Positions 34,242 to 43,667 of a stretch of 64,000 nucleotides of DNA are shown piece after piece. Position 1 is the stretch's first letter, and every line of letters starts with the position of its first letter. Source of the DNA: an uncultured Chloroflexota bacterium (GTDB lineage: Bacteria > Chloroflexota > Dehalococcoidia > Lucifugimonadales > CAJXCD01); the NCBI GenBank assembly GCA_913051545.1, contig CAJXCD010000002.1, positions 88,220 through 152,219 of the forward strand, given 5' to 3'. The notes beneath the pieces are model-generated. The model was not told where the DNA came from, searched no databases, and saw only the letters and a list, made by a program, of their open reading frames with translations. The position numbers were made by a program, and so were the translations under genes.

Positions 34242-36800
34242 TTATTGACTTAGACCTGCCAGATGAGCAGTCTGCTGAGATATTCTGGAATTGTGATCTG
34301 TCGCGAAACGGCTTATCCCATTGAATATAGATTCGGCATCCAAATGAGCCTCGGATATTACGTCAGCCTCTGAACCTCCAGTTAGCCAGTCATTATTCCA
34401 GTCGGATACAAGCGAATAATCATCGGTTAAAGGTCCCATACCCTGTAATGGCCAAAATCTCCTGGTCCCTGTGCTGACTACCATTGAGTCGTAACGGGCT
34501 TCATCTGGATAAACCTTATTTTGATATTCTTTGGACTGTCTAAGGAACAGGTCTTCACTTATAACGGATAGGACTTTTACGTTAACGTTGTCTTTTTCTA
34601 ACCTGGGTAGTACAGACAGTAAGTTAACCGTGGATGATGATCCTTGTACAATGACGTAGCCTTGTTTTGGCTTGGACTCATCAAAATCTCGTAAGACATA
34701 GACTCCCTTGGCCGCGGCTTTAATGTCTTTATCAGCAAATTTATTCCTGTCAGCGACTGGGAAATCTGGCCGTGCTACTTCAATAACGATTATGCCAACC
34801 TTTGGGTCTCTGGCTGCTATTTCAGCTGCAGCAAAATATCCTGGGGCCACATCATTATAGTCCCAGAAGCTTAGTGTAATCGCCTGTCCTCGTGGGAAAA
34901 GTTTCCAGACCTGTGGCGCGAAAATACCGAAGTGAGTACGGGCATCAGCAGCTGTTTCAGGACCTGAGTGTCCAGCGAGTATATTCAGTACTCCAACTTT
35001 AAACGGGCTATCCTGGTTTTGCTGGCTCCAGACACGAGCAGGTAAGTACATCAGCGGAGTAAATGCACCGTAACTACCGCTTAGCGCCCATACACCTACG
35101 TGTTGCTTAGGATCGAGGGAGGCAGATTGTCCAACCAGACCTACAGCGGTAGAAGCGTTTCCAGCTTCTTGAATAGCTGCCTTGAATCCAGTTCCAGCCG
35201 GATTTTTCACAGGATCGTAGTGGCCCCATATGGAGCCGCCCTCCACATTTATTGAATCAGCAAGGTCAGCCGCAACTGTGACAAATCGGTTGTCTGTAAC
35301 ATAATTCATCCATTTGACAACTTCTGATATTGCCCGTCTACTTCCTTTGACAGAACCAGGTTCCTCGAATAACTTTATGGGGAAATCTTTTGTTTCGTTT
35401 GAAACTGGATTGACCGCGGTAACATTTTGTGTTTCTGTTGGCAGGTTTTTTACCTTTAACCGATCATCTTGGAATGGGTCATTTGATCTGTCTATACGCA
35501 GGGGCATTTGGTCATCTACCGAGTCACCTATCTCTACCAGTTTTTCTGATAACCAGTCTCCTAGTCCATCTTTTTCCAGGACTGACATTATGACATCGGT
35601 ATTGTGTTTGAATTGTAATAATTTCTCGCGTGTATCTGTGACTTCTCCATCGGAAACACCTTCAAATTTGACACCAAAACGTTGTTCGAATGTTGCGGCT
35701 AGAGCCTGGAAGTATTCGGAATTCATCTTAAATCCGTAAGGATGACTCTTGTAACTGATTATCTGATCACCATAACCAGGCATATGGCCGTTTTGTGCGT
35801 TTGGCCACCACCCTTTGATGGTATTGCCTATTACAATCATTGGCCTGTTGTCTTCAGGATCCCAGTCCTCCATTGTCTTTAAAGCGGCTACAACCTGATC
35901 ATAGTTGTTACCATTTTCTATACTCAGTACGTTCCAGCCATAAGATGCCCATTGGTCTTGAATACTGTATCCGCCATATTGCGGAGGTATAACCCCTCCT
36001 ATAAGTTCGTCGTCAATACCTGCATTGTTATATGACATCAGGATCCTAAGGCGTTTCCCGACTTGCTGCGCGACGGCAGATGTTTTCATTTCCTGTGAGT
36101 GTCCGGAAGTTAATGCGAATTCTCCTTCAATTCCAAGTATTTTGAGTGAATCAGGTGCTCCTACTAAATCCCAGAAAGCAGCTTTCCCTGAGGCAGTAGC
36201 TATACCTATACCTGACGGTCCTCCGTTGACATCATTTGTCAGGTCTGTTGTTTCAGAGTGACCCGATAAAGCTCTTATCCCTCTGAGTTTTGCCTGGGCC
36301 ATGGAAGGATGATTTTCAATGCCGTTTTCACTAAGCAAAGTTTTTAGTGCCCCAGCACCTCTTCGAAATCCCAGAACGTCTATTGGTAGCATTGCTACGT
36401 TCGGATCAACGGCATACTTATTGTCACCTGTTTCAGCATGTTTCCTTGCTAGTGCTTCACCCATAATTATCCATAGTGCATAAGTTACTGGTGCATTATG
36501 GCCACCCGCCAGCATGAACTTATCTGAGTAGGGGTGTTTAGGCCGTCTGTAATCAAACCTAAGTCCGCCGTGTTCGGGTCCAATAAGATGTGAAGTAACC
36601 GTGTAAGGTGTGTATGCGAGTGGTCCACCAAAATGACCAGTTTGGGCATAGTTACCCATAACAGATAGGGTCATTGCGGTCATAAACCCTACATCTTCCA
36701 GTCGTGACTGATCGTAATCCGGAAGTGATATCGGGCTGGTTGATTTATTGCTCGTTAACGTTACACGACTTACTGAATCTGTAGATGTTCCATTTGACAT
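34242..36800 (-). CDS. Transketolase-like thiamine-diphosphate enzyme
   Basis: A large 852-residue transketolase-family protein. The N-terminal third is the diphosphate-binding domain, with GGHNAPVTYALW (HxxP-like), LPIDVLGFRRGAGALKTLL and SGHSETTD; residues 223-227 (GIEGE) stand where classic GDG binds Mg2+, and NNAGID (258-263) matches the NN part. The Pyr domain (about 500-690) has LADSINVEGGSIWGHYD and GSYGAFTPLMYLPARV; residues 700-850 form the C-terminal domain. The loss of Asp from GDG is notable. It may be a transketolase, or a pyruvate dehydrogenase E1- or phosphoketolase-like relative. It lies 124 bases after the PIG-L gene. ATG with GGAGG about 13 bases upstream. Confidence 0.85.
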   Translation of the reverse strand: MSNGTSTDSVSRVTLTSNKSTSPISLPDYDQSRLEDVGFMTAMTLSVMGNYAQTGHFGGPLAYTPYTVTSHLIGPEHGGLRFDYRRPKHPYSDKFMLAGGHNAPVTYALWIIMGEALARKHAETGDNKYAVDPNVAMLPIDVLGFRRGAGALKTLLSENGIENHPSMAQAKLRGIRALSGHSETTDLTNDVNGGPSGIGIATASGKAAFWDLVGAPDSLKILGIEGEFALTSGHSQEMKTSAVAQQVGKRLRILMSYNNAGIDDELIGGVIPPQYGGYSIQDQWASYGWNVLSIENGNNYDQVVAALKTMEDWDPEDNRPMIVIGNTIKGWWPNAQNGHMPGYGDQIISYKSHPYGFKMNSEYFQALAATFEQRFGVKFEGVSDGEVTDTREKLLQFKHNTDVIMSVLEKDGLGDWLSEKLVEIGDSVDDQMPLRIDRSNDPFQDDRLKVKNLPTETQNVTAVNPVSNETKDFPIKLFEEPGSVKGSRRAISEVVKWMNYVTDNRFVTVAADLADSINVEGGSIWGHYDPVKNPAGTGFKAAIQEAGNASTAVGLVGQSASLDPKQHVGVWALSGSYGAFTPLMYLPARVWSQQNQDSPFKVGVLNILAGHSGPETAADARTHFGIFAPQVWKLFPRGQAITLSFWDYNDVAPGYFAAAEIAARDPKVGIIVIEVARPDFPVADRNKFADKDIKAAAKGVYVLRDFDESKPKQGYVIVQGSSSTVNLLSVLPRLEKDNVNVKVLSVISEDLFLRQSKEYQNKVYPDEARYDSMVVSTGTRRFWPLQGMGPLTDDYSLVSDWNNDWLTGGSEADVISEAHLDAESIFNGISRFATDHNSRISQQTAHLAGLSQ

Positions 36801-36858
36801 GGTTTTATTTCATTGCCTCCATGTGTGAATAGTTAATTATTTATTGTTGTATACCCTG

Positions 36859-36864
36859 TTTATA
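36859..36864 (-). promoter_or_regulatory. Possible extended -10 before the transketolase-like gene
   Basis: On the minus strand TGATATAAA gives an extended -10 (TG one base before TATAAA at 36864-36859), 59 bases before the start codon. The -35 position (GCAATT, 17 bases upstream) is poor. It suggests the gene can be transcribed separately from PIG-L. Confidence 0.25.
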
Positions 36865-36924
36865 TCACAGCCAGCATATAAATTGCATAAAATACTGGCA
36901 TTCGCTGAGAATTCGATTTGTGAA

Positions 36925-37761
36925 TTATGACCCGCTGACGCGTTTCATACGATCTGCTTCACTTTCATTTGCTTGTTCAAGTAAAGATTCAGGTAAAGTA
37001 ATTTTTGGTAACAAGAATGGTTTTTCCTGTACGAAACCTTCTGCGTATTCGGCCCCAGAGCCCCATGCTGCTGAGCCCAACGTTACTCCAATACGTTTGC
37101 GTGACCATTCCGGGGTACTGCCTTGTGATAGGTAAGTCTCTTCTGCTTGAACTCGTTTTTCATAATAATCACTTACATCTACAACAAAATCCCATTCATC
37201 CTTCTCAAAATATACCCCCGGGAAAAATGTTGCCGGTATTTTGTGGGTTGGACGGGTGTCTTCGTAACGTGGTATAGCTGCTAGTGTTCGAGCTTCGATT
37301 GATGCAAAACCGGTTTCACTGTGGTCGTCTCGTGCACCGAGCCGGTGCCCCCTGGGACCGGTTAAATATGGGCTCTGAGTTATCATTATGTGTGGACGAA
37401 TCTCCAGTATTATGTCCCTTAGTTCGTCAACAGCTTCCGGATTTTCTTCTATTGTAAATAGTTTGTCTTTGTACGATAGGATACGTACATCTGTGATGCC
37501 AAATAATGCGCATGCATTGCGCATTTCATCTGCCTTTTGGTCAGCATATTCACGATTGATTTTTTCTATCAACTTTTCGTCTCTTTTGTCTACTGGTTTC
37601 GCCATTTCGTCCCTGAGAGCTATGTTATGGGTTGTAGCACCACCAGTCATTGAAACAACTGTTGCAGTATCTCCATCTGCTACGTGGATTCCCAGAGTTC
37701 CGGCCATGTGGGTAAAATCATGTGGGTGTGCGTTTACACTAAGTATTTTTAAACCAGCCAT
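36925..37761 (-). CDS. PIG-L/LmbE family deacetylase with AHPHD motif
   Basis: A 278-residue zinc N-acetylglucosamine-type deacetylase fold. The family motif AHPDD appears as AHPHD (His12 and Asp15 are zinc ligands; the residue at 14 is His instead of the Asp thought to act as base). The third ligand is likely the His in GARDDHSETG. TMTGGATTHN-like SMTGGATTH follows. PIG-L enzymes deacetylate GlcNAc-inositols, bacillithiol/mycothiol precursors or antibiotics. It is upstream of the transketolase-like gene on the same strand. The AHPHD form suggests either altered catalysis or a different base. Confidence 0.82.
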   Translation of the reverse strand: MAGLKILSVNAHPHDFTHMAGTLGIHVADGDTATVVSMTGGATTHNIALRDEMAKPVDKRDEKLIEKINREYADQKADEMRNACALFGITDVRILSYKDKLFTIEENPEAVDELRDIILEIRPHIMITQSPYLTGPRGHRLGARDDHSETGFASIEARTLAAIPRYEDTRPTHKIPATFFPGVYFEKDEWDFVVDVSDYYEKRVQAEETYLSQGSTPEWSRKRIGVTLGSAAWGSGAEYAEGFVQEKPFLLPKITLPESLLEQANESEADRMKRVSGS

Positions 37762-37879
37762 TTATGTTTCTCCTGAAATGTGTCTGGATATGATAGACAT
37801 CCTGTATTATTCAGCAATACTATCAACTAGGATTAATACCATCAATGGGTTCGGCATCGTGAAGTAGTGAAGAGAATAT

Positions 37880-38677
37880 CTAATGAATATTTTGGTTACC
37901 CACTTTTGCGATCCAGTTTTTAGTCCATTCCACAGCTTCAATGTCCAGGTCACATATACAACTAGCCAGAAATATCATTCCGTCAATTCTGCCTTGCTGT
38001 AACCATTCCAATCCTAATTCGCACTGCATTTCCATGTCAGCTACAGACATTGGGCGTTTCTGTCCGTAATCCCACATGTAGCAGCCGAGAACTTTTTGCT
38101 GGTTAGGCGCCAAATCTTCCAGGGATCTAAAATTATCGTTTATATTAACCAAATTTTTTGCTTCCCATGTCCAGAAAGTTATAGTGTCACAGAGTTCCAG
38201 ATAACTTTTGACAGGCAAATTTAATTGGAAGTCGTATAGAACTACCCACAAGTTAAGTGTTCTGCCTGGAATCTTTAGGCGAGTTCGTTCCTTTTTAAGG
38301 TCTTCAACTGAAAGCACTCCTATGTCATCTCCTGTGGCATTGGTTTTAAAAAAGTCGTCCATGATTAATCCGGTAATATTCTGGAATTTTGAAGCAAGCT
38401 CATAGACATGTTTTCTCTCTTTGTCATAGCTTTTGCCACCTGCTCCTACGGTAGACCATACAACGTTCTTAAGGTCTTTAAATTTAGCGGCATGCGCGTC
38501 GAAAGGAGGGGAGGGTTGATCCATATATCGGACCATCAATAAGTTTTGTAAATTCAGATATGACACTGCTTCGTAGGGGGTTATTGTAGATATGCCTTGA
38601 ATACCCTCTCTGGAATTATGGCTTCCTTCATGATGGCACCAAAGCCAAAGCTTATCCCGTATGGTTTCTATTTCCAT
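37880..38677 (-). CDS. Uncharacterised protein, possibly TIM-barrel
   Basis: A 265-residue soluble protein with no motif I can place. It has repeated hydrophobic strand-like pieces followed by helices (NITGLIMDDFFKTNATGDDIG, LNLWVVLYDFQ, CDTITFWTWEAKNL), a pattern seen in TIM-barrel glycosidase-like proteins. The Asp pair at LIMDDFF and the Trp/Glu of FTWTWEAK-like FWTWEAKN could be catalytic residues at strand ends, but that is inference. The start ATG at 38677 is 3 bases after the preceding gene's stop, so these two form an operon. No signal peptide. Confidence 0.62.
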   Translation of the reverse strand: MEIETIRDKLWLWCHHEGSHNSREGIQGISTITPYEAVSYLNLQNLLMVRYMDQPSPPFDAHAAKFKDLKNVVWSTVGAGGKSYDKERKHVYELASKFQNITGLIMDDFFKTNATGDDIGVLSVEDLKKERTRLKIPGRTLNLWVVLYDFQLNLPVKSYLELCDTITFWTWEAKNLVNINDNFRSLEDLAPNQQKVLGCYMWDYGQKRPMSVADMEMQCELGLEWLQQGRIDGMIFLASCICDLDIEAVEWTKNWIAKVGNQNIH

Positions 38678-38680
38678 GTC

Positions 38681-39418
38681 TTAATTAGCACCTAGCTTTC
38701 TTGTACGTTTAAGCCAGATTGTTACTGTCAAAGCTGTAAAAAAAACTGCAGTTAGGGGCAATGCTACTTTTAGAATGCTGCCGTAGCTAAATATGCCATT
38801 TATTGAAATGCTTTCGTGGAAAGATTTCACTTCAGATATTGCCGAGGGTAGTCTAGTCAGGTCTTTGGGGCCGAAAACTTCTTTTTTGCCTATAGCAACC
38901 CACATTTTGCCGGGTTGATTATCAGGCGAAAATGAGACTAGAAAATGCATACCTGATTTAGTAAAAGTCACATATTCCTCGAACAAAATCCATGAAGTAG
39001 TGTCTGTAAATGGTTCGTGAAAAACATCTATATTCACAGAATCTTTCGAGTCAAATACTAGTACGTTTTCGTCCGGAGAACTGACTATTTTTTCAGGTGA
39101 TATTTCGGCTCCTGGCTCGATAAGTGCAACAGAAGGTCTGTAATTGACTAATGCATCTATGTACGGTATCCCCAGTTGGAAATATACAGTTTCTCCTTCT
39201 TTTCCATAAAATTGTATCCATGATTGAGGTGAATCAATACTGATTTTTTGATATATGACCTTAGATATTTGAATATCATCTATTTCAAGAGCCCTTTCTT
39301 TGGATGGATGATTATCTAATGCGAGGAAAGGGACATGTGCATAAATAAGCCCTGTGCCAGTGACTGATATCCAAAGACTAATGATGATGACAGTAGCAAA
39401 ATATTTATTTATAGCCAA
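38681..39418 (-). CDS. Uncharacterised exported protein with C-terminal membrane anchor
   Basis: A 245-residue protein with an N-terminal hydrophobic signal (about 8-28), a beta-rich outer domain, and a second hydrophobic helix (about 215-237) followed by KRTRKLG, so the bulk should lie outside the cell with a short cytosolic tail. No family recognised. The start is TTG at 39418 with AGG nearby; this is uncertain. It precedes the TIM-barrel-like gene by only 3 bases, which suggests a paired function. Confidence 0.6.
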   Translation of the reverse strand: MAINKYFATVIIISLWISVTGTGLIYAHVPFLALDNHPSKERALEIDDIQISKVIYQKISIDSPQSWIQFYGKEGETVYFQLGIPYIDALVNYRPSVALIEPGAEISPEKIVSSPDENVLVFDSKDSVNIDVFHEPFTDTTSWILFEEYVTFTKSGMHFLVSFSPDNQPGKMWVAIGKKEVFGPKDLTRLPSAISEVKSFHESISINGIFSYGSILKVALPLTAVFFTALTVTIWLKRTRKLGAN

Positions 39419-39495
39419 ATAAACCTATTCCATATTTCACGGACAATTTTCGTCAACATTAGGATTAAAGATCCTACTATAGTTATGTGTGATAG

Positions 39496-40440
39496 CTATA
39501 GAGCGACAGCTTTAGGTACAGGCCAACCAAAACTATCCAATAAAGCCTGAAGTTCAGATATTTCATCGTTACTGGCTGGGAGTGTTGGGGGTCGCTGGTG
39601 TCCGACATTGTGTCCCATCGCGTTCATGATCATTTTTTTGAATCTAGCTTGCCCTCCTGAAAGTGCATGAGCTTTTTGGGCTAAGTTGTATATTGGCACG
39701 TCTACCCTATTCCAGAGGTCCTGGGCTTCATCGTAACGATTAGCTTCAAGAAGATCCCACATCTTTAACTCGTGCGGTGGATAAGCTATAGATGTTTTGT
39801 CCAGAAAGCCGCTCCCTCCATTTTTGTGGAATCCGACTCGGTCGTTTCCATTTTCTATAAGGTTAAATTTTGGTGCCAGACCAGCCATCGCTTCTACAGG
39901 ACACCCTTCGTGAGTTGCCCATTTTATGGCAACTATATGCTCGAAGTCAGCCATCCTGTGGAACGTATCTGCATCTATACCTCCATGTCGTTGCCATGGG
40001 GTATTGTAGACCATAACTCCAATGTCTACAGCGTCGGATATGTCGCTGAAAAAACGTACCATATCATCTTGGTTTGGATCGTTCATTGCAGGTGGTGCTA
40101 TTTGTAGACCTATAGCTCCAAGGTCTTGTGCTATAAGGCAGTCTTCTATCGTACGCCTAGTATCCTTGTGATGGGTTCCAGCTATGATGTCTACTTTACC
40201 ACCGGCACCTTCTACTGAGGCACGTACTACTTTGGGCCACTCTTCATCACTCAGCTGGGGAAATTCGCCCATAAGAGATACGACTTTCAGCATTGCTTTC
40301 CCGCGAACCAGGCCATTTTCTACCCACCATTGAGTGAGGTCGTACATACGAACTGGGTCGATTTCGTAATTTTCATTCATAGGAGTTACACCTACTCCGA
40401 CAACACCTCTGAAGCGGTCCCTAAGTTCCTGCCTTTCCAT
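39496..40440 (-). CDS. DHDPS/NAL-family aldolase or dehydratase 1
   Basis: A 314-residue class I aldolase-fold protein of the dihydrodipicolinate synthase/N-acetylneuraminate lyase superfamily. The Schiff-base Lys173 (VAIKWATHEG) and the acid/base Tyr145 (VMVYNTPWQ) are present. The MGEF segment stands at the GxxGE position, and the C-terminal QARFKKMIMNAMGH is shared with two other paralogues here. It is not a lysine-pathway dapA: paralogous copies and lack of dap neighbours argue for sugar-acid or other 2-oxo acid chemistry. ATG with AAAGGA. It follows the Ldh/Mdh gene by 67 bases. Confidence 0.85.
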   Translation of the reverse strand: MERQELRDRFRGVVGVGVTPMNENYEIDPVRMYDLTQWWVENGLVRGKAMLKVVSLMGEFPQLSDEEWPKVVRASVEGAGGKVDIIAGTHHKDTRRTIEDCLIAQDLGAIGLQIAPPAMNDPNQDDMVRFFSDISDAVDIGVMVYNTPWQRHGGIDADTFHRMADFEHIVAIKWATHEGCPVEAMAGLAPKFNLIENGNDRVGFHKNGGSGFLDKTSIAYPPHELKMWDLLEANRYDEAQDLWNRVDVPIYNLAQKAHALSGGQARFKKMIMNAMGHNVGHQRPPTLPASNDEISELQALLDSFGWPVPKAVAL

Positions 40441-40507
40441 AATTATCTATCCTTTCTGTATGTTCTTAGTGAAGATTATTACGTTTATTAATAAATGGGT
40501 TCTGGTG

Positions 40508-41560
40508 TCACAGGCCCTTAGGTAAAGTTAGATCGAACCTTTCAGAAGCATCCCGGAGACTGGTAACCGTTCCAGGAGGTAGCGGTACACCATTTACGGA
40601 TCGGTCATCGTATACACGATTTTCAATTTCTCCTGGTACGAAGATCTCATCAGTACCGTTAGATTTAGGTAAGTCCTTTAGCCCGGCAATTAACCTGTCT
40701 ATGTTTTCTAGATACCCGTTTAGGTCAGTGAATGTACTGATGTTTATCGCCCCGATAAAGCTATTTTGCATTCCTAGCTTAATTTTGTCTTTTTCAGATT
40801 CCGTCGGATGTAGGAGTGGCATCCCTACCATAATGCTGGAAAGGCACTCAAACATTAATGCGAGTCCGGATCCCTTAGCTCCCCCAAATGGCATTAATGC
40901 ATTCCAAAGATGCGGGTCTGTGGTTGGCTGACCGTTGATATCCAGTGCCCAATCACTAGGTATAGATATCCCTTTGTCTTTAGCCAGGTCTAGTTTTCCG
41001 CCGGCGGCAACGCTGGTAGCCATGTCCAAAGATATAGGGCGGTTCTTTCCACCAGGAACAGCTATGGCCAGAGGGCTGTTAGTTACTCCTGGTGCGCTGG
41101 CACCGAACGGTGCCATGTTAGCTATACCACATACTGAAGCTATACCGGCCATACCGTGCTCAGCAGCCATAAGTGAATAGTAGGCCATTGCACCCTGATG
41201 AGTAATATTTCGTATAACCGCCCAGCCTATGCCAGTATTTTTAGCCTTATCTATAATTTTTTTCATAGCCATAGTTGTTACCACGGGGCCTAGAGCCTGG
41301 TCCGCATCTACCATTAAGGTAGCCGGCGTTTCATTTACTATTTGAATGTTTGGCGTCGGTTTCATTACTCCACTATCTATCCATCTTAGATAAAGGGGGA
41401 TTCTAAGTATCCCATGGGAGTCGATACCCCTAAGATTTGCCCATATTAAGACGTCAGCCTCTGTTTCTGCGTCATCACGAGGTATGCCTGCAGCAGACAG
41501 GACTTCTATTGTGAATTGTTTGAGTTCGGAGCTTGGTATACGTACATAGGTGTCATCCAT
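40508..41560 (-). CDS. Malate/L-lactate dehydrogenase family protein 2 (Ldh_2)
   Basis: A second Ldh_2 family oxidoreductase, 350 residues. The signature LRGIDSHGILRIPLYLRWID carries the catalytic His. VIRNITHQGAMAYYSLMAAEHG, TNSPLAIAVPGG and NALMPFGGAKGSGLALMFE are further conserved parts. It is diverged from the copy at 29601. The NAD(P)-linked substrate is unknown; hydroxy acids such as ureidoglycolate or 2,3-diketogulonate are typical. It sits between a DHDPS-like gene and an orphan. Confidence 0.88.
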   Translation of the reverse strand: MDDTYVRIPSSELKQFTIEVLSAAGIPRDDAETEADVLIWANLRGIDSHGILRIPLYLRWIDSGVMKPTPNIQIVNETPATLMVDADQALGPVVTTMAMKKIIDKAKNTGIGWAVIRNITHQGAMAYYSLMAAEHGMAGIASVCGIANMAPFGASAPGVTNSPLAIAVPGGKNRPISLDMATSVAAGGKLDLAKDKGISIPSDWALDINGQPTTDPHLWNALMPFGGAKGSGLALMFECLSSIMVGMPLLHPTESEKDKIKLGMQNSFIGAINISTFTDLNGYLENIDRLIAGLKDLPKSNGTDEIFVPGEIENRVYDDRSVNGVPLPPGTVTSLRDASERFDLTLPKGL

Positions 41561-41612
41561 ACTAATTACTTTTCTCCATGGAATCCATTGTTGCCGGTTC
41601 TGTAGCGTTAAT

Positions 41613-42293
41613 TCAAAGCAAGCTTAGTGCTTCATCCAAACTCACTGCACGGAAAGATTGTTCAAGGTAAGAGTTATTTAGATTATCTGCCCACGCAGAC
41701 TTTATTTCCTGTATTTCTGCTTTCTCTTCCGATTCCACAGAGTCAAACACTTTATTGATCCAACGTATATATTCGTTGTACAAGGGTTTATCAGGACAAC
41801 GTATTATCAGGTCGGCATTGGAAACGACGCCTTTAGATGAGTACACGTAACAGGTATCAATATTTCTTTTCGCGCTAGCCATTTGGATTTTGTGAAATTC
41901 GGAATCTTTTTTCACTCCTTCGGGGACGACTAATACGTTCACTCCTCGGTCGTTAATTGCATCGAGTCTATCTTGTGGATCATCTCCTATATCCACATGT
42001 TTGTTGTCAGGGTGTATGTCTAACATTGAATAGCTTACCTTTGGACTGTTGTGCTGGAAGGAGAAAAAGTCTGGATATGCAAAAAATTCTTCTTTAGTTG
42101 CTCGGTATGCGTTGTAAAATGCAGTGGCATGCGCCATTACTAGGTTCACAGCTCCTATACCTTCTATACCATTTTCAGCTATGAATCCTAGTCTGCGGGT
42201 ATTTGCCCAACCCTTAAAAAAATCCTCATGATTTTGAGGAGAGCCTTTAACGAACAATTCGAAATCACTACTGCGAAGAACAGAGCTATGCAT
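41613..42293 (-). CDS. Uncharacterised soluble protein
   Basis: A 226-residue protein with no recognised domain. It has two half-like parts: a variable N-terminus with YNAYRATKEEFFAYPDFFSFQ and a strand-helix C-terminal part (NVLVVPEGV, IDTCYVYSSKGVVSNADLII). The latter could be a small Rossmann-like fold. No signal peptide or membrane helix. ATG with AAAGGAGC 7 bases upstream. It lies between the Ldh_2 gene and the SelA-like gene, all same strand, so it may be part of that pathway. Confidence 0.6.
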   Translation of the reverse strand: MHSSVLRSSDFELFVKGSPQNHEDFFKGWANTRRLGFIAENGIEGIGAVNLVMAHATAFYNAYRATKEEFFAYPDFFSFQHNSPKVSYSMLDIHPDNKHVDIGDDPQDRLDAINDRGVNVLVVPEGVKKDSEFHKIQMASAKRNIDTCYVYSSKGVVSNADLIIRCPDKPLYNEYIRWINKVFDSVESEEKAEIQEIKSAWADNLNNSYLEQSFRAVSLDEALSLL

Positions 42294-42427
42294 TTTGATG
42301 CTCCTTTTCAGATTAATTTCCTGTCACATTTTCGTCACTCGAATTAAATCAGGTACCAATTTACACGAAATTCAGAATTCCTGTAAAAGTTTTACTGAAG
42401 TATTGGAACTTATTTTGGCAGTCTGTT

Positions 42428-43624
42428 TTATTGTGGTTCTCTCCATTTTCGACCCCTGTTATTTGTCGATTCGCCAGGGTTTTCCTGTTCTAACGTTACT
42501 TGTGAATCTCTTGTAAGGACTTGTCTAAGCCTATCACCAACTATTCTGTCCTCTCCATCATTTAAAGTGTTTACTACTATCTCTAGTGTGTCGTCTGTTC
42601 TGGCACCAAGCCAGATTCTCGGGTCACCGTTGTCGAGTTCCGTTTTGATTTGAGGTGCGTCTTTACCTACCCTATTTACCTCTAATGACACATGTAACAT
42701 GTAGGGTACATAATGAGGTATCTCTACCCTTTTTGTGGATACTCCTCTAATATCGCTTACTGCGTTAATAATGGTAGAAAACCTGGAATCGTATTCGAGT
42801 AATCTTTCTTCATGATCCATACTGAACCAATCTTCAATAGCTTGTACTACACCTACGACTTCATGTCTGTCAATTTTCATGGCTCTTCCCACGGCTCTGC
42901 CGCCATCGTAGTGAAAAGAAACGAAGCTTTGAGCCGATACTGCATCAATCAGGTCGGATCTGCCACATACGAAACCAGCAGAGTGCGGTGCTCCCATATA
43001 CTTGGCACCGAACGTTACGAGGTCGGCTGACTGTGCGTTTTCTCGGAAATATTCCAGAGGATAAATTTGAGAGCAAGCGTCTGCTATTGTCGGAATACCT
43101 CTTGATCTTCCCAATTCAGCTACTCTGTTCAAAGGAACGATCGAATTGTCATTAGGAGGCTGAATCCAGTAAGCTAATGCGGTTGTCCTGGATCCGATAG
43201 CAGAAATTAATTGATCTTCTGTGCAACCATCTTCATCGCCCACTTCCACAAGTTTCGCTCCGCATAGAGTAAAACACCTGTCGAACATGTATCTGTTTTT
43301 TTTCTGAATTACCACCTCATTTTTCATGCCAGTTGTGTCTGGTAGTTGAGCTATCTTATCTGGGTCTTTTCCTGCCATTAACGCAGCAGTGCTTAATGCC
43401 TGGGCTGCAGCACCACCTGATGTAATGAAGGCAGATTCTACCCCGAGTAAATCAGCTATGAAATCACCTGATTTTCGGAGAAGCTCCTGCATTTCTACTT
43501 GGTTTGTATTTGCCTCTTCCATAGCCCTGATAACGTTTTCTGTTGGAGTCCATCCTCCTAGTTCCGTTGCTACTCCCCAGCAGTTTATAACTGGTCGTAC
43601 ACCAAGCTTTTTGTAGATACTCAT
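42428..43624 (-). CDS. SelA/DgaE-like PLP-dependent enzyme
   Basis: A fold type I pyridoxal phosphate protein of 398 residues. The PLP Lys is Lys208 in TFGAKYMGAPHSAG, the ring-binding Asp is in TIADACSQ (182), and the opening LGVRPVINCWGVATELGG is that of the seleniumtransferase-like group. No selB or selC is present, so true SelA function is unlikely; DgaE (2-amino-3-ketogluconate 6-phosphate ammonia-lyase) and related deaminating enzymes share this fold. Near DHDPS-type and HpcH aldolases, an ammonia-lyase role in sugar-acid catabolism is plausible. Confidence 0.82.
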   Translation of the reverse strand: MSIYKKLGVRPVINCWGVATELGGWTPTENVIRAMEEANTNQVEMQELLRKSGDFIADLLGVESAFITSGGAAAQALSTAALMAGKDPDKIAQLPDTTGMKNEVVIQKKNRYMFDRCFTLCGAKLVEVGDEDGCTEDQLISAIGSRTTALAYWIQPPNDNSIVPLNRVAELGRSRGIPTIADACSQIYPLEYFRENAQSADLVTFGAKYMGAPHSAGFVCGRSDLIDAVSAQSFVSFHYDGGRAVGRAMKIDRHEVVGVVQAIEDWFSMDHEERLLEYDSRFSTIINAVSDIRGVSTKRVEIPHYVPYMLHVSLEVNRVGKDAPQIKTELDNGDPRIWLGARTDDTLEIVVNTLNDGEDRIVGDRLRQVLTRDSQVTLEQENPGESTNNRGRKWREPQ

Positions 43625-43667
43625 GATTACTTCTTTCTAAAAAACACAGCTTAAGGTTCGAATATTT

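Noticed and set aside
39496..40440. Lysine-pathway dapA
   Set aside because: Five paralogues, none beside dap genes, with unusual conserved C-terminal parts; the superfamily assignment is all that is supportable.
42428..43624. True selenocysteine synthase (SelA)
   Set aside because: Only the fold matches; no selB, selC or selD nearby, and neighbours are catabolic.
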